Positions 1 through 9,777 of a DNA stretch of 61,234 bases are shown here, one piece after another. Source of the DNA: Planctomycetota bacterium (lineage in GTDB: Bacteria > Planctomycetota > Planctomycetia > Pirellulales > Pirellulaceae); the NCBI GenBank assembly GCA_027622275.1, contig JAQBZB010000012.1:1-61234 (forward strand), given 5' to 3'. The notes under the pieces are model-generated. The model saw only the letters and a program-made list of their open reading frames with translations, had not been told where the DNA came from and made no database searches. How positions within the stretch are numbered: the first letter of the stretch is position 1; each line of letters opens with the position of its first letter. The translations under genes were made by a program, and so were the position numbers.

Positions 1-1011
1 TCAAAAGTCTTTGCACTGCCGATTTGCATGCGTTTGTACAGCAACCGCCAAGGTCTGACCAAGGGCAAGACCAAGTCCAAGAAGAAGCCTAGCGCCGGAC
101 AAGTTAGAGCGGCTTCCAAGAAAGCCAAACAGGCAGCCCAAGCAAAGAAACAAGCGGCCGCAAACGCCAAAGCAAATCGCCAAGCAGACAAAACACCCCA
201 TCAAACGCGGCCTGAACTGATGGCCGAGATGATTGCGTTGGTCGCCGCCTGGTTCCCCGATCGCCGGTTTGTGCTGGTCGTCGATAGCCTCTACAGCGGC
301 CAGAGCGTGTTGTCCAAACTGCCGGAGAACTTCGATCTGATTGGACCGGTCCATGCCCAGGCCGCGCTCTACACTCCGGCACCGAAAGAAACCAAGGTAC
401 GTCGGGGGCCGAACCGCAAGAAAGGTGATCGGCTCAAAGACATCGAAGCTTGGCAGAAGGATCGGTCGCCCTGGCAAGTGCTTCACTATGACCAATACGG
501 TCTGCGCGGCTCGCTGCGAGTGAAGACGCGAACCGGGCTGTACTACAAAGCGGGCAAGGACCGATTGCTGCGGTTTGTTCTTTCGCAAGACACCGTCGGC
601 AATCGTCCGACACGCATCTTCTACAGCACGGACGTGACGTTGCGGCCGCGCGAGATACTCTCGATCTTCTCGCGGCGTTGGTCCATCGAAGTGACGCACT
701 TTGACGGCAAGCAACATCTTGGTTTGGAAGACGCCGCCAACCGCGTGCCGAAGGCCGTTCAACGAACCGCCCCGATGGCGATGTTTCTGTACAGCCTCAC
801 GATCGTGTGGTACGCAACCGGCGGCCACGCCGAGTTGCAGTTTCCGAAACGTCCTTGGTACTGGTGGAAGAAAGAGCCTAGCTTTGCGGACATGCTGACG
901 ACACTACGCCGGAAAAGCTGGGAGGAGAAATTATCGAAGGTGTCATTGGCGCAGGCACCCAAAGAAAATTCGCTCGAACTGCTAAACTACCTGGCAACCC
1001 TCGCCGGATAG
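1..1011 (+). CDS. IS4-like DDE transposase, C-terminal part
   Basis: The frame is open from the first base of the window, so the gene starts outside it; the ATG at 28 is internal. What is visible is the DDE (RNase H-like) catalytic half: a beta strand ending in the second Asp (FVLVVDSLYSG, about residue 95 of the visible part), a basic linker, and the IS4-type block RRWSIEVTHFDGKQHLG with the catalytic Glu, followed by the usual hydrophobic helix (MFLYSLTIVWYATGG). Lysine-rich inserts follow the LYSNRQ segment. The protein would cut and rejoin the ends of its own insertion sequence. The stop at 1009-1011 looks natural, so the right end of the element should lie within the next few hundred bases, but I could not identify its inverted repeat. 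It resembles the group often filed as IS4 or IS701; the exact family is not certain. Confidence 0.85.
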   Translation, partial: SKVFALPICMRLYSNRQGLTKGKTKSKKKPSAGQVRAASKKAKQAAQAKKQAAANAKANRQADKTPHQTRPELMAEMIALVAAWFPDRRFVLVVDSLYSGQSVLSKLPENFDLIGPVHAQAALYTPAPKETKVRRGPNRKKGDRLKDIEAWQKDRSPWQVLHYDQYGLRGSLRVKTRTGLYYKAGKDRLLRFVLSQDTVGNRPTRIFYSTDVTLRPREILSIFSRRWSIEVTHFDGKQHLGLEDAANRVPKAVQRTAPMAMFLYSLTIVWYATGGHAELQFPKRPWYWWKKEPSFADMLTTLRRKSWEEKLSKVSLAQAPKENSLELLNYLATLAG

Positions 1012-1461
1012 GGCGAGAATAGTGCAAAACTGGAACTTAGGAACGAGTCGTTAATTAGACCGGCATCGTGCTAAAAGGAAGGGGAATCAGCGTTTGAAGT
1101 AAATGGCGGTGAAGCGGAGCCTCCGGGCCAAGGGCTCATCGATTTATCTAGCCCAGCTCAGCGGGCTGGGTTCTCGGGACAGTCCCAATGCGCGGGCCAA
1201 CGGCCCGGCCATTTGCCCACAGCGTGAACACCAATGGCCAAGCCGTCCGCAGACCACACACCGACACCGCACTGGACTGAGCGTCTTCTTACAGTCCGCC
1301 TCTCCCCTGGGAGCCTTCCTGGCCATGCTGCAACTCCTTTGGCGAACGAGGAGGTGCAACTAGTACGAAATATCACAATTCACGTCCAGCCAATTTTGCC
1401 GCCGTAGTTTTGTTGTGCGCCAATCAGTTTGTTGCGAGAGGCAGCAAGAGCCCACGAGCCG
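1012..1461. other. Non-coding gap after the transposase
   Basis: No convincing gene. It should contain the right end of the insertion sequence and the region downstream of aceF. Two short hairpins are visible: CCCAGC/GCTGGG around 1153-1172 and GGGCC-AAC-GGCCC around 1193-1206. Neither is followed by a T run, so neither is a clear terminator. Open frames of 71-86 codons here have no family features and look incidental. Confidence 0.5.
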
Positions 1462-2778
1462 CTACGGAGCGAGAAGCAGGCGGCTGGGGGCTTCGAGGTA
1501 GCTGATGACTTCGTTCAGGAAGCGGGCGGCGGTGCCGCCATCGACGAGGCGGTGATCGTAGGAGAGGCTCAGCGGCATCATCAGGCGGATTTTGATTTCG
1601 TCGTTGATGACGACGGGCATCTTGCGCGAGCGGCCCACGAGTAGGATCGCGACTTCGGGGATGTTGATGATGGGTGTCGAGTAGGTGCCTCCGATTGCGC
1701 CCAGGTTGCTGATCGTGAATGTCCCGCCGCGCAGATCGTCGAGACCGAAGTCGCCCGTGCGAACCTTCTCGGCCATCGACGCCAGATTTCGGGCGATGTC
1801 CGGAATTGAAAGCTTGTCGACGTTGCGGAGCGAAGGAACGACGAGACCTCGTTCGGTGTCGACGGCGATGCCGATGTTAATGTACTCTTTGTAGATGACT
1901 TGTTCGGCTTCCATGTCGAGCGCGGCGTTGATTGTCGGATGATCTTTCAAGGCCATCGCGACCGATTTGATCAGAAAGGGCAGCGAAGTCAGCTTGATCC
2001 CCTTGGCAGCGTAGTCGGCTTTGCTGGATTGGCGAATGTACTCCAACTCGGTGACGTCGGCGTCGTCAAAGTTGGTGACTCGTGGAACCGTCGTCCACGA
2101 CTCGTGCATCTTGGTGGCGATCGTGCGGCGGATCTTGGGCAGCTTCTCGGTGCGAATCGGTCCCCAGGCATCGCTTTCGGTGCTCGCTGTTTTCGCCGAT
2201 GTCTTCGTCGACCGCGCGACGACGGAAGCTTCGCGGACAACGCTCAACACGTCGTCGCGCGTGATCCGTCCACTCGGACCCGTACCGGCCACGCCCGTAA
2301 GATCGACGCCGACTTCGCGCGCGAAGCGGCGGATCGCAGGACCGGCGGCAACGACTTCACCGCCGGTATCGCCGGGCAATGTTGTCGCTGGGGCCAGACG
2401 CGCAGGCGGCGAAGGCTTTGGTGATGGAGTTGGGGCGGTCCGTTGCTTCGGCTCGGGTGCCGGAGTTGCCGGCATCGTCACCTGTTCGACCGGCGGTTCC
2501 GCGGGAGTCGGCGCGGAGACGACTGGCGTTGAAGCAACAGCGGATGCGGCTTCGAGGCTGATCATCGTCGCGCCGATCTTGATGGTATCCCCCGAGCTGA
2601 CATGAACCTTTGTCACGGTCCCAGCATGTGTACTCGGAACTTCGACCGTGGCTTTGTCGGTCTCCAATTCGACGATGCCTTGATCCTTGGCGATGACGTC
2701 GCCTTCGCGGACCAGGACCTCGAGAACGTCGCCCGATTCAATGCCGTCGCCAAGTTCTGGCAGTTTGATTTCAATCAT
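1462..2778 (-). CDS. aceF: Dihydrolipoyl acetyltransferase, pyruvate dehydrogenase E2
   Basis: This is the E2 core of the pyruvate dehydrogenase complex; it passes the acetyl group from lipoyl-lysine to CoA. One N-terminal lipoyl domain (residues 1-75) carries the DKA motif with Lys42 as the lipoylation site. A Pro/Ala-rich linker (about 85-140) leads to the peripheral-subunit-binding domain (about 144-181, AAGPAIRRFAREVGVDL) that docks E1/E3. The catalytic acyltransferase domain spans about 208-438 and ends in the active-site block SYDHRLVDGG with His409 and Asp413. At 438 aa with a single lipoyl domain it is shorter than the three-lipoyl enzyme of E. coli. It is last in the lpdA-aceE-aceF operon, 11 bases after aceE, with no good Shine-Dalgarno sequence, so translational coupling is likely. 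Confidence 0.95.
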   Translation of the reverse strand: MIEIKLPELGDGIESGDVLEVLVREGDVIAKDQGIVELETDKATVEVPSTHAGTVTKVHVSSGDTIKIGATMISLEAASAVASTPVVSAPTPAEPPVEQVTMPATPAPEPKQRTAPTPSPKPSPPARLAPATTLPGDTGGEVVAAGPAIRRFAREVGVDLTGVAGTGPSGRITRDDVLSVVREASVVARSTKTSAKTASTESDAWGPIRTEKLPKIRRTIATKMHESWTTVPRVTNFDDADVTELEYIRQSSKADYAAKGIKLTSLPFLIKSVAMALKDHPTINAALDMEAEQVIYKEYINIGIAVDTERGLVVPSLRNVDKLSIPDIARNLASMAEKVRTGDFGLDDLRGGTFTISNLGAIGGTYSTPIINIPEVAILLVGRSRKMPVVINDEIKIRLMMPLSLSYDHRLVDGGTAARFLNEVISYLEAPSRLLLAP

Positions 2779-2789
2779 GTGACTTTGAG

Positions 2790-5501
2790 TTACGCGTAAA
2801 GTGGATTTACTTTTTCGGGGTCGACACCCAGATCGGCGATAGCTTTCGCGACGACGGTTGCGTCAAGCTTGCCTTGTGCCTGCAGGCGGTACAGTGTGGC
2901 GATCACAATAAACTCGGCGTCGACTTCAAAGTGACGTCGCAACGCCTCGCGGGTTTCGCTGCGGCCCAGACCGTCGGTTCCAAGCACGAAGTAATCGCCG
3001 GGTACCCAAGGCGTGATCTGTTCCGAGACGGCTCGCACATAGTCCGACGCCGCGATAAACGGACCATTGTGGCCGTCAAGAACTTGTTCGAGGTACGATC
3101 GCCGAGGCGAATCGTCGGGATGCAGCATGTTCCAACGCCGGCACGAGTCGGCCTCACGGGCCAGCTGCGTGTAGCTCGTCACACTCCACACGTCACTGGA
3201 GATACCATATTTCTCGGCCAACAGCCGTTGGGCATCGAGCGCCGATCGCAAGATCGCTCCGCTACCGAACAACTGCACTCGTTGAGTCTCCTTCGTCGCG
3301 CTGACGGAAGAAAACTTATACATCCCTTTGATGATGCCTTCTTCAACACCTTCCGGCATCGGCGGCATCTCGTAGTTTTCGTTTTCCAGCGTCAGATAGT
3401 AGATGGCCGTCTCGCCGTCTTCGTACATTCGTTTCAAGCCCTCGAAGACAATGACGGCCGTTTCGTAATGGAACGCCGGGTCGTAGGCCCGAACGGTCGG
3501 GTACGCAATCGCATTCAGCAAGCTATGCCCGTCTTGATGCTGGAGACCTTCGCCATTGAGCGTCGTTCGTCCCGCGGTGCCGCCCAGCATGAAGCCTTTG
3601 GCTCCGCAATCCGCCGCCGCCCAAATCGAATCGCCGATGCGTTGGAAGCCGAACATCGAGTAATAGATGAAGAACGGAATCATATTGATGCCGTGCTGGA
3701 CATAAGCCGTGCCAGCCGCGACGAACGAGGACATCGAACCGGCCTCGGTGATCCCTTCTTCGAGGATTTGCCCATCCTGCGCTTCCTTGTACCAGAACAG
3801 ATTGTCCGCATCGACCGGATCATAGAGTTGACCGGCATGAGCATAGATCCCGATCTGCCGGAACATGCCTTCCATGCCGAATGTGCGTGACTCGTCTGGG
3901 ACGATCGGCACAATCTGTTTACCGATCTGTTTGTCTTTGCATAAACGTTCGAGCAGCCGCACGAAGCCCATCGTGGTCGAGATCTTCTTGCCGTTGTCAC
4001 GGTCGACAAGCTTGCGGTACTCGTCGAAGGCCGGCACCTGCATGGGAGGCGCGGTCGTGGGCCGCGTGGGTACGAATCCGCCGAGTGCTTCGCGGCGTTG
4101 GCGCAGGTACTTCATCTCGACGCTGTCCGCGGCCGGCTTGTAGAACGGAGCTTTCGCGACGTCTTCGTCCGAGATCGGAATGCCGAAGCGACTGCGGAAC
4201 TCGAGCAGCTCTTCCTCGTTCAGCTTCTTCTGGCCGTGAGCGATGTTGCGTCCTTCGCCAGCTTCGCCGAGTCCGTAGCCTTTGATCGTCTTGGCCAAGA
4301 TCACGGTCGGCTGGCCAGTGCGCTCAGCGGCGGCCTTGTACGCTGCGTAGACTTTCTCTGGATCGTGGCCGCCGCGACGCATCCGCTCGATCTTGTCATC
4401 CGAGTAACCCTCGACCAACTTGAGCACTTCGGGGTACTTGCCGAAGAAGTCGGCTCGAATTTCCGCGCCGCCCATCATGGTGTACTTTTGGTACTGGCCG
4501 TCGACGACTTCTTCCATGCGTTTGGCCAGGATGCCTTGTTTGTCCTGCGCCAACAATGGGTCCCAGTCGTCACCCCAGATGACCTTGATCACATTCCAGC
4601 CCGCGCCGCGGAAGAGGCCTTCGAGTTCCTGAATGACTTTGCCGTTACCACGAACCGGCCCGTCGAGTCGTTGCAGATTGCAATTGATCACGAAAATCAA
4701 GTTGTCAAGCTTCTCGCGCCCGGCCAGCGTGATCGCACCGAGCGTCTCGGGCTCGTCGCATTCGCCATCGCCAAGAAACGCCCAGACGTGTTGTCTGCTG
4801 GTGTCTTTCAAACCGCGATCGCGCAGGTACTCGTTGAACCGCGCCTGATAGATCGCCATCAGTGGACCGAGGCCCATCGAGACGGTGGGGAATTCCCAAA
4901 AGTCCGGCATCAACCAGGGATGCGGGTAAGACGACAAGCCCTTTTCGGGTTGCAGCTCGCGGCGGAAGTTCGTCAGATTCGCCTCCGTTAGCCGGCCTTC
5001 CAGATAGGCACGCGAGTACATGCCGGGAGACGCATGTCCCTGGAAGTAAATCTGATCACCGTCGTAACCACTCTCGCCCCGTCCACGGAAGAAATGATTG
5101 AACCCGACTTCGTAAAGCGTGGCGGCCGAAGCAAACGTCGAGATGTGTCCGCCGAGCCCGTCGGATTGGCGATTGGCCCGCACGACCATCGCCATCGCGT
5201 TCCAGCGGATGATGCTCTTGATGCGGCGTTCGATCTCGCGGTTGCCGGGATACGGGGGCTGTTTGTCGACGTGAATCGTATTGATATAGGCCGTATTCAT
5301 GGCCGCCGGACGATCGACGCCCGCTTGGCGAGCCTTCTGCTCCAAGACCGACAACAAGTAATTCACTCGTTCCGGCCCGCGACTGCTGAGGACATAATCC
5401 AGCGACTCCAGCCACTCCTGCGTTTCCGTAGGATCGATGTCCTCGACGTGCTCGACGAACGGATCGCGGTGTTCGATGGCCTCTTGGGATGCGGTCTTCA
5501 C
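2790..5501 (-). CDS. aceE: Pyruvate dehydrogenase E1, homodimeric type
   Basis: Thiamine-diphosphate-dependent decarboxylase that oxidises pyruvate and acetylates the E2 lipoyl group. The length (903 aa from the start chosen) matches the homodimeric AceE family (E. coli 887 aa), not the alpha/beta type. The TPP-binding motif is GDGE (residues 244-247) followed by NCN (273-275), the usual spacing. The start chosen is GTG at 5501, preceded by AAGGA six bases upstream and overlapping the lpdA stop as GTGA (5498-5501). A longer frame reaches back to 5633 inside lpdA, but those 44 extra residues are the shadow of lpdA. The overlap implies coupled translation with lpdA, and the order E3-E1-E2 is less common than E1-E2-E3. 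Confidence 0.95.
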   Translation of the reverse strand: MKTASQEAIEHRDPFVEHVEDIDPTETQEWLESLDYVLSSRGPERVNYLLSVLEQKARQAGVDRPAAMNTAYINTIHVDKQPPYPGNREIERRIKSIIRWNAMAMVVRANRQSDGLGGHISTFASAATLYEVGFNHFFRGRGESGYDGDQIYFQGHASPGMYSRAYLEGRLTEANLTNFRRELQPEKGLSSYPHPWLMPDFWEFPTVSMGLGPLMAIYQARFNEYLRDRGLKDTSRQHVWAFLGDGECDEPETLGAITLAGREKLDNLIFVINCNLQRLDGPVRGNGKVIQELEGLFRGAGWNVIKVIWGDDWDPLLAQDKQGILAKRMEEVVDGQYQKYTMMGGAEIRADFFGKYPEVLKLVEGYSDDKIERMRRGGHDPEKVYAAYKAAAERTGQPTVILAKTIKGYGLGEAGEGRNIAHGQKKLNEEELLEFRSRFGIPISDEDVAKAPFYKPAADSVEMKYLRQRREALGGFVPTRPTTAPPMQVPAFDEYRKLVDRDNGKKISTTMGFVRLLERLCKDKQIGKQIVPIVPDESRTFGMEGMFRQIGIYAHAGQLYDPVDADNLFWYKEAQDGQILEEGITEAGSMSSFVAAGTAYVQHGINMIPFFIYYSMFGFQRIGDSIWAAADCGAKGFMLGGTAGRTTLNGEGLQHQDGHSLLNAIAYPTVRAYDPAFHYETAVIVFEGLKRMYEDGETAIYYLTLENENYEMPPMPEGVEEGIIKGMYKFSSVSATKETQRVQLFGSGAILRSALDAQRLLAEKYGISSDVWSVTSYTQLAREADSCRRWNMLHPDDSPRRSYLEQVLDGHNGPFIAASDYVRAVSEQITPWVPGDYFVLGTDGLGRSETREALRRHFEVDAEFIVIATLYRLQAQGKLDATVVAKAIADLGVDPEKVNPLYA

Positions 5502-6934
5502 ATCAAATCCTTGTTGCGTTTTGGTTTGTAGATCTCGGTCGCCGTTCCGAAGAAGACTTCGCCGGCGTTCATGAGGGTTTCGCTGAGTGTCGGATGCGGA
5601 TGCACCGACTCCGTGAGGTCGCGGATCTCGCAACCCATTTCAATCGCCAGTACCGCCTCGCCGATCAGCTCTCCAGCACCCGGGCCCACCATCCCGCAAC
5701 CGAGGACTCGTTCTGTTTCAGGATCGATCAGCCACTTCGTCAAGCCTTCGGTTCGTCCCAATGCCTGAGCCCGGCCGCTGGCCGCCCAGGGATAGACTGC
5801 CGCTTCGTACGCGCGACCGTCTCGTTTCGCTTGCTCTTCCGTCAACCCGGCCCAGGCGATCTCCGGATCAGTGAACACGACCGCGGGGATCGCGACCTTG
5901 TCGAACTCAGCCGACTTGCCGAGGATGACTTCGACGGCGACTTTGGCTTCGTGGCTGGCCTTGTGAGCCAGCATCGGTTCGCCGGCCACGTCGCCGATGG
6001 CGAAGATGTTGGCGTCCGCCGTGCGTTGCTGCTTGTCGCATTCAACAAAGCCCCGCTCGTTCACAACGACGCTGGTGTTTTCGAGCCCGATGTCGCGGCT
6101 GTTCGCGCGCCGTCCGACCGAGACCAGAACGCGTGAATAACGCTCGACGCCAAACTTGGCCGGTCCTTCGAAGGTGACTTCGATCGCGTCCCCGCAGTCG
6201 GCAACCGAACCAACTTTGGTATCGAGAAAGATGCGATCCGCGAACAGCTTCTGTAATCGTTTCTGAAGCGGCTTCACCAAATCGCGATCGGCACCGGGAA
6301 GCAAGCTGCTTGTCAATTCGACGACGCTGACCTTCGTGCCGAGATGCGCGTAGACGGTGCCCATCTCGAGACCGATGTATCCGCCACCGATCACCAGCAG
6401 ACTGTCGGGAATATCGGCCAGTTCCAACGCGCCCGTCGAATCCATCACGCGCGATGATCCGATGTTGAATGCTGGTGGCATCGCCGGTGTGGAACCGCTT
6501 GCCAGAATAATGTTGTCGAACGTCAGCATGCCGCCTTCGGGGATCGATGCGTCATCGCCTTCGAGCCGCAAGGTGGTCGAGTTCTCGAACGTGCCTCGCG
6601 CGCGAATGACCTTCACCTTGCGGCGCTTGGCAAGTTGTTGCAATCCGCCGGACAGCGTGCTGATCACTTTCTCTTTGCGGGCGCGCACTTTGTCGATGTC
6701 GATCTTCGGTGCTAGATACTCGACACCCCACCCGGACGAAAGCTCTTCGACCTCGTCGATGACTTTCGCCACATGCAGCAAAGCTTTGGAGGGGATACAT
6801 CCGCGGAGGAGGCACGTGCCGCCTAGTCTTGATTCCACCTCGACCAGCGTGACTTCCAGGCCCTCGTCAGCCGCCAAGAAAGCCGCCGCGTAGCCACCCG
6901 GTCCGCCACCTAGCACGGCAAGTTGTGTATGCAT
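5498..6934 (-). CDS. lpdA: Dihydrolipoyl dehydrogenase (E3)
   Basis: Flavoprotein that reoxidises dihydrolipoyl-E2 with NAD+. The FAD-binding LGGGPGGYAAAF lies at residues 8-19, the redox-active disulfide is Cys41/Cys46 in GGTCLLRGCIPSK, the NAD-binding glycine motif is VIGGGYIGLEMG, and the C-terminal HPHPTLSE supplies the catalytic His447/Glu452 pair at the dimer interface. Length 478 aa is typical. It is the first gene of the pyruvate dehydrogenase operon and overlaps aceE by four bases, so this copy very probably serves that complex. The upstream TGAGAGACC is only a weak ribosome-binding site. The gene is complete. Confidence 0.95.
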   Translation of the reverse strand: MHTQLAVLGGGPGGYAAAFLAADEGLEVTLVEVESRLGGTCLLRGCIPSKALLHVAKVIDEVEELSSGWGVEYLAPKIDIDKVRARKEKVISTLSGGLQQLAKRRKVKVIRARGTFENSTTLRLEGDDASIPEGGMLTFDNIILASGSTPAMPPAFNIGSSRVMDSTGALELADIPDSLLVIGGGYIGLEMGTVYAHLGTKVSVVELTSSLLPGADRDLVKPLQKRLQKLFADRIFLDTKVGSVADCGDAIEVTFEGPAKFGVERYSRVLVSVGRRANSRDIGLENTSVVVNERGFVECDKQQRTADANIFAIGDVAGEPMLAHKASHEAKVAVEVILGKSAEFDKVAIPAVVFTDPEIAWAGLTEEQAKRDGRAYEAAVYPWAASGRAQALGRTEGLTKWLIDPETERVLGCGMVGPGAGELIGEAVLAIEMGCEIRDLTESVHPHPTLSETLMNAGEVFFGTATEIYKPKRNKDLM

Positions 6935-7001
6935 GGTCTCTCAGTGTTTCGTAACGAACATCGCTCAACTGCGTAAGCGATCTGCCTTGGTCCCTAGACT
7001 C

Positions 7002-7031
7002 GACAAGCCTGCGCTGGGCAGGCTCGTTGTC
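7002..7031 (-). terminator. Hairpin between rpsD and lpdA
   Basis: A perfect 7-bp stem AGCCTGC/GCAGGCT with a 5-base loop, extended by GACAA/TTGTC across a small internal loop. It sits 70 bases past the rpsD stop and before lpdA. No T run follows on the minus strand, so it may be a Rho-independent-like pause, an mRNA stabiliser or a dispersed repeat rather than a true terminator. Confidence 0.35.
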
Positions 7032-7102
7032 ATAGTCGCCTTCCGCTCCGCGAAAGGGCGTGTGTTCGCGGCGCGAACAACGGCACTCATCGATGCGCCG
7101 AC

Positions 7103-7711
7103 TTAGCGAGACATGAACTCGATAACCGTGTTCACGTTCACGGGCAAGCTGATGTCGCTGGGGTCAGGCATTCCTTGAACGGTCGCCCGCAGTGTTTCAG
7201 CGTCGAACGTCACCCAGTCAGTCGGTTGGGTCTCAACCTCAGCGATCGTGCGCTGATAAAGATGCTGCACCTTCTCTTTGGCCTTGACGGTGATCACATC
7301 ACCCGGTCGCAACATGTATGACGGGCTGGTCACTTTGACGCCGTTGACGGCAAAGTGCCCGTGGGCGATCCCTTGACGAGCTTGGGGACGGGTCTTGGTC
7401 AGCCCGCTACGACGGATCACGTTGTCCAACCGGCGTTCGCACAGCAACAGCAACTGCTCGCCCGTGTTTCCCTTTTTGTGCGACACGTTGTCAAAGTAAC
7501 GGCGGAGCTGGCGTTCGCCTAAACCGTAGTAATGTTTGATCTTTTGCTTTTCTTTCAACGCCAAACCATAGTTTGATGGACGTCGACCGCGAGTGTGCAT
7601 ACCCGGTGGGTTGTCGCGCCGCTCGGACGCCTTTATCGCTCCACCACCCTCGTAAATGAGCGTGCCCAGTCGTCGATTGATCCTTGCTTTCGGGCCAGTA
7701 TACCGAGCCAT
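7103..7711 (-). CDS. rpsD: 30S ribosomal protein S4
   Basis: Primary 16S rRNA-binding protein that starts small-subunit assembly. The start is ATG at 7711 (MARYTGPKARINRR), giving 202 aa, the normal length. A GGAGAA ribosome-binding site lies at 7720-7725, so the 19-codon upstream extension of the open frame to 7768 is not used. The family N-terminus is followed by the conserved GLGERQLRRYF segment and the S4 RNA-binding domain (about 92-155) with RLDNVIRRSG and the GHFAVNG turn. The zinc-binding cysteines of some S4 proteins are absent, so this is the Zn-free form. The gene stands alone here, not in an alpha operon with rpoA, which is common for S4 in several phyla. Confidence 0.95.
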   Translation of the reverse strand: MARYTGPKARINRRLGTLIYEGGGAIKASERRDNPPGMHTRGRRPSNYGLALKEKQKIKHYYGLGERQLRRYFDNVSHKKGNTGEQLLLLCERRLDNVIRRSGLTKTRPQARQGIAHGHFAVNGVKVTSPSYMLRPGDVITVKAKEKVQHLYQRTIAEVETQPTDWVTFDAETLRATVQGMPDPSDISLPVNVNTVIEFMSR

Positions 7712-7881
7712 CGAGTCTATTCTCCGTCGAACCGTTGATACCAAAGGAAGGGTGTTGCCATCCGGCAAATGTCAAACCGCCCATGATCGCGGAATCAGTT
7801 CAGTCTTACAAGGGGGTTCTAGGGCGGGAGTTATCGTCATTTGCACTCGCGATTTTCCCGGTTCAAAATCGGATCACTCGC

Positions 7882-9777
7882 TCATAATCGCCGCATCAGC
7901 AACGTCAATGCCGTGACGGCAATTAAGATCGCCAGCGGCCCCCCGCAACGGAGGTAATCGATTGGCTTGTAGCCACCCGGGCCCATGACCATCAGATTGG
8001 TCTGATAGCCGATTGGCGTGGCAAACGACAGCGAGGCCGCCAACGTGATGGCGAGAATGAAAGGTCGCGGATCGATGCCGCCGACTTCGGCAACAGCGAT
8101 GGACAGCGGCAAGAGCATGGCGGCAACCGCGTTGTTGCTGATCAATTCCGTCATGATGATCGCCGCGAGATAGACCACGGCCAGCAACAGGTAGGGATTG
8201 TCGCCAACCGCGGTGATCGTCCCGGTTGCGATCATTCGTGCCGCGCCGCTGGATTCCAGTGCCAGCCCAAGGCCCAAAGCCGCCGCGATCGTGACGAGCA
8301 CCCGCATATCGAGCGCGTTGCGAGCTTCCGAGACGCGCAAACAACCGGTCAGAATCATCAACACAGCCACGCCGAGCGACGCGACTGCTGGCGACGCGAG
8401 ATTCGCCGGCAGCAGACCGGGAATGGCTCCGAGAATCAGCCAGACGATCAATCCCAACACGAGCGATCCAGCGACTTTCGCTTTATCGTGCCGCCGAGAC
8501 GAATCCCCCTCGACGCTGCTGACCAGATAGAAGTCACGGCTGTTGCGATACGCACTGACAAAATCGTCTCGCGTCTGAAGCAGCAGCGTATCGCCGGGCT
8601 CCAGCCCGATGCTGCCGATCTTGTTCGTCAGCCGTACGCCGTTGCGGTGAATCGCGACGACCGCCGCATTGTATATCCGACGAAAGTTCGCTTCGCGGAC
8701 GGTCTGCCCGATCAGCGGCGATGTTCTCGAGAGCACGACTTCGGTCAGTCGCCGCCGCGTGCGTGTCTCGGGATGTATCTCGTAGGTGATATCGGCCGCT
8801 GGGACGAGCCCCGGAATCTTTTCCAAATCGACGATCGTGCTGACAACTCCGGTAAAGATCAACCGATCGCCCGCGTGAATGACGTCCTGCGGGCTGACCG
8901 GAGTCAACGTGTCGCCCTCTCGATCGATTTCGATCAGGAACAATCCCGGCAAATGCCGAAGCCCCGCGCTCTCGACGTCTTGTCCGATCAACGGGCATGT
9001 CGGCAGTACCTGCAACTCGACAAGATACTCGCGCCGCTGTTCGCCGAGCTGTTCGATCATATCGGTCCGATTCGGCAACAATCGTGGAGCGACGAAGATC
9101 ATAAACATCGCGCCGACGATCGCACAAGGAAAACCGACTTCGCCAAGCTCGAACAAGCCCATCGGACCCGATCTCGCGATGAATTCACGCTTCTCGGCAG
9201 CCAATTCATCACTGATTTCTTTCTTGCCTAACTTTTCGTCAAGCTCAACAACTCGTCGCTCTTGCTCGGTCTTCAAGATTCCGTTGGCGATCAGTGTCGT
9301 GCTCGTTCCAATCATTGTGCAAACGCCGCCCAGAATCGTGAGATAGCTCACCGGGAGCAGCAATCGCGACGGCGAGATGCGTTTGCGCCGACACCAATCG
9401 ACGACGACCGGAGCGGCCATCGCAACGAGAGCTGTGTTGAGCATGAACGCGGACGACGCGATCAACGCCGGGACAAGTCGCAGCAGGGCCGCTCGTTCCG
9501 TTTCGACCGACCCGAGCAATTTATTCCCGACCCAGTCGAGGACTCCCGACGAGCGAAGCCCCGCGGCGACGACGAGTAACCCCGCAATTGTTAGCAGCGC
9601 TGGGTTTGCGAATCCGCGAAAAGCGTCTTCCGGGGTAATGACGCCAACAACCGTGACACCGATCAACGCCAACATAAACAACAGATCGGTCGGGGCTCCG
9701 CGGCGAAACTGCAATCCAAGGAATACAAACAGAGTCGCCGCAATCGCCATCCAACGGTGAAATTCCTCCGGCAACAT
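7882..9777 (-). CDS. SLC13/DASS-type anion transporter with two TrkA-C domains
   Basis: Inner-membrane transporter of the divalent anion:sodium symporter/citrate transporter group (YfbS-like). Membrane helices fill residues 1-180 and 415-631; between them lie two TrkA-C (RCK-C) regulatory domains at about 235-315 and 325-405 (DVIHAGDRLIFTGV and EPGDTLLLQTRDDF are typical ends). The conserved SxT-like signature GTSTTLIANG is in the N-terminal half and its counterpart TPIGYQTNLMVMGPGGY in the C-terminal half, the inverted-repeat arrangement of the family. Substrates in characterised relatives are sulfate or dicarboxylates; which applies here cannot be read from sequence. It ends 170 bases upstream of rpsD and is probably a separate transcription unit. 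Confidence 0.88.
   Translation of the reverse strand: MLPEEFHRWMAIAATLFVFLGLQFRRGAPTDLLFMLALIGVTVVGVITPEDAFRGFANPALLTIAGLLVVAAGLRSSGVLDWVGNKLLGSVETERAALLRLVPALIASSAFMLNTALVAMAAPVVVDWCRRKRISPSRLLLPVSYLTILGGVCTMIGTSTTLIANGILKTEQERRVVELDEKLGKKEISDELAAEKREFIARSGPMGLFELGEVGFPCAIVGAMFMIFVAPRLLPNRTDMIEQLGEQRREYLVELQVLPTCPLIGQDVESAGLRHLPGLFLIEIDREGDTLTPVSPQDVIHAGDRLIFTGVVSTIVDLEKIPGLVPAADITYEIHPETRTRRRLTEVVLSRTSPLIGQTVREANFRRIYNAAVVAIHRNGVRLTNKIGSIGLEPGDTLLLQTRDDFVSAYRNSRDFYLVSSVEGDSSRRHDKAKVAGSLVLGLIVWLILGAIPGLLPANLASPAVASLGVAVLMILTGCLRVSEARNALDMRVLVTIAAALGLGLALESSGAARMIATGTITAVGDNPYLLLAVVYLAAIIMTELISNNAVAAMLLPLSIAVAEVGGIDPRPFILAITLAASLSFATPIGYQTNLMVMGPGGYKPIDYLRCGGPLAILIAVTALTLLMRRL

Noticed and set aside
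1-828. 275-codon frame on the minus strand
   Set aside because: Antisense to the transposase, which has the DDE motifs.
1103-1363. Small gene after the transposase
   Set aside because: No ribosome-binding site, no family features, overlapping frames on both strands of equal length.
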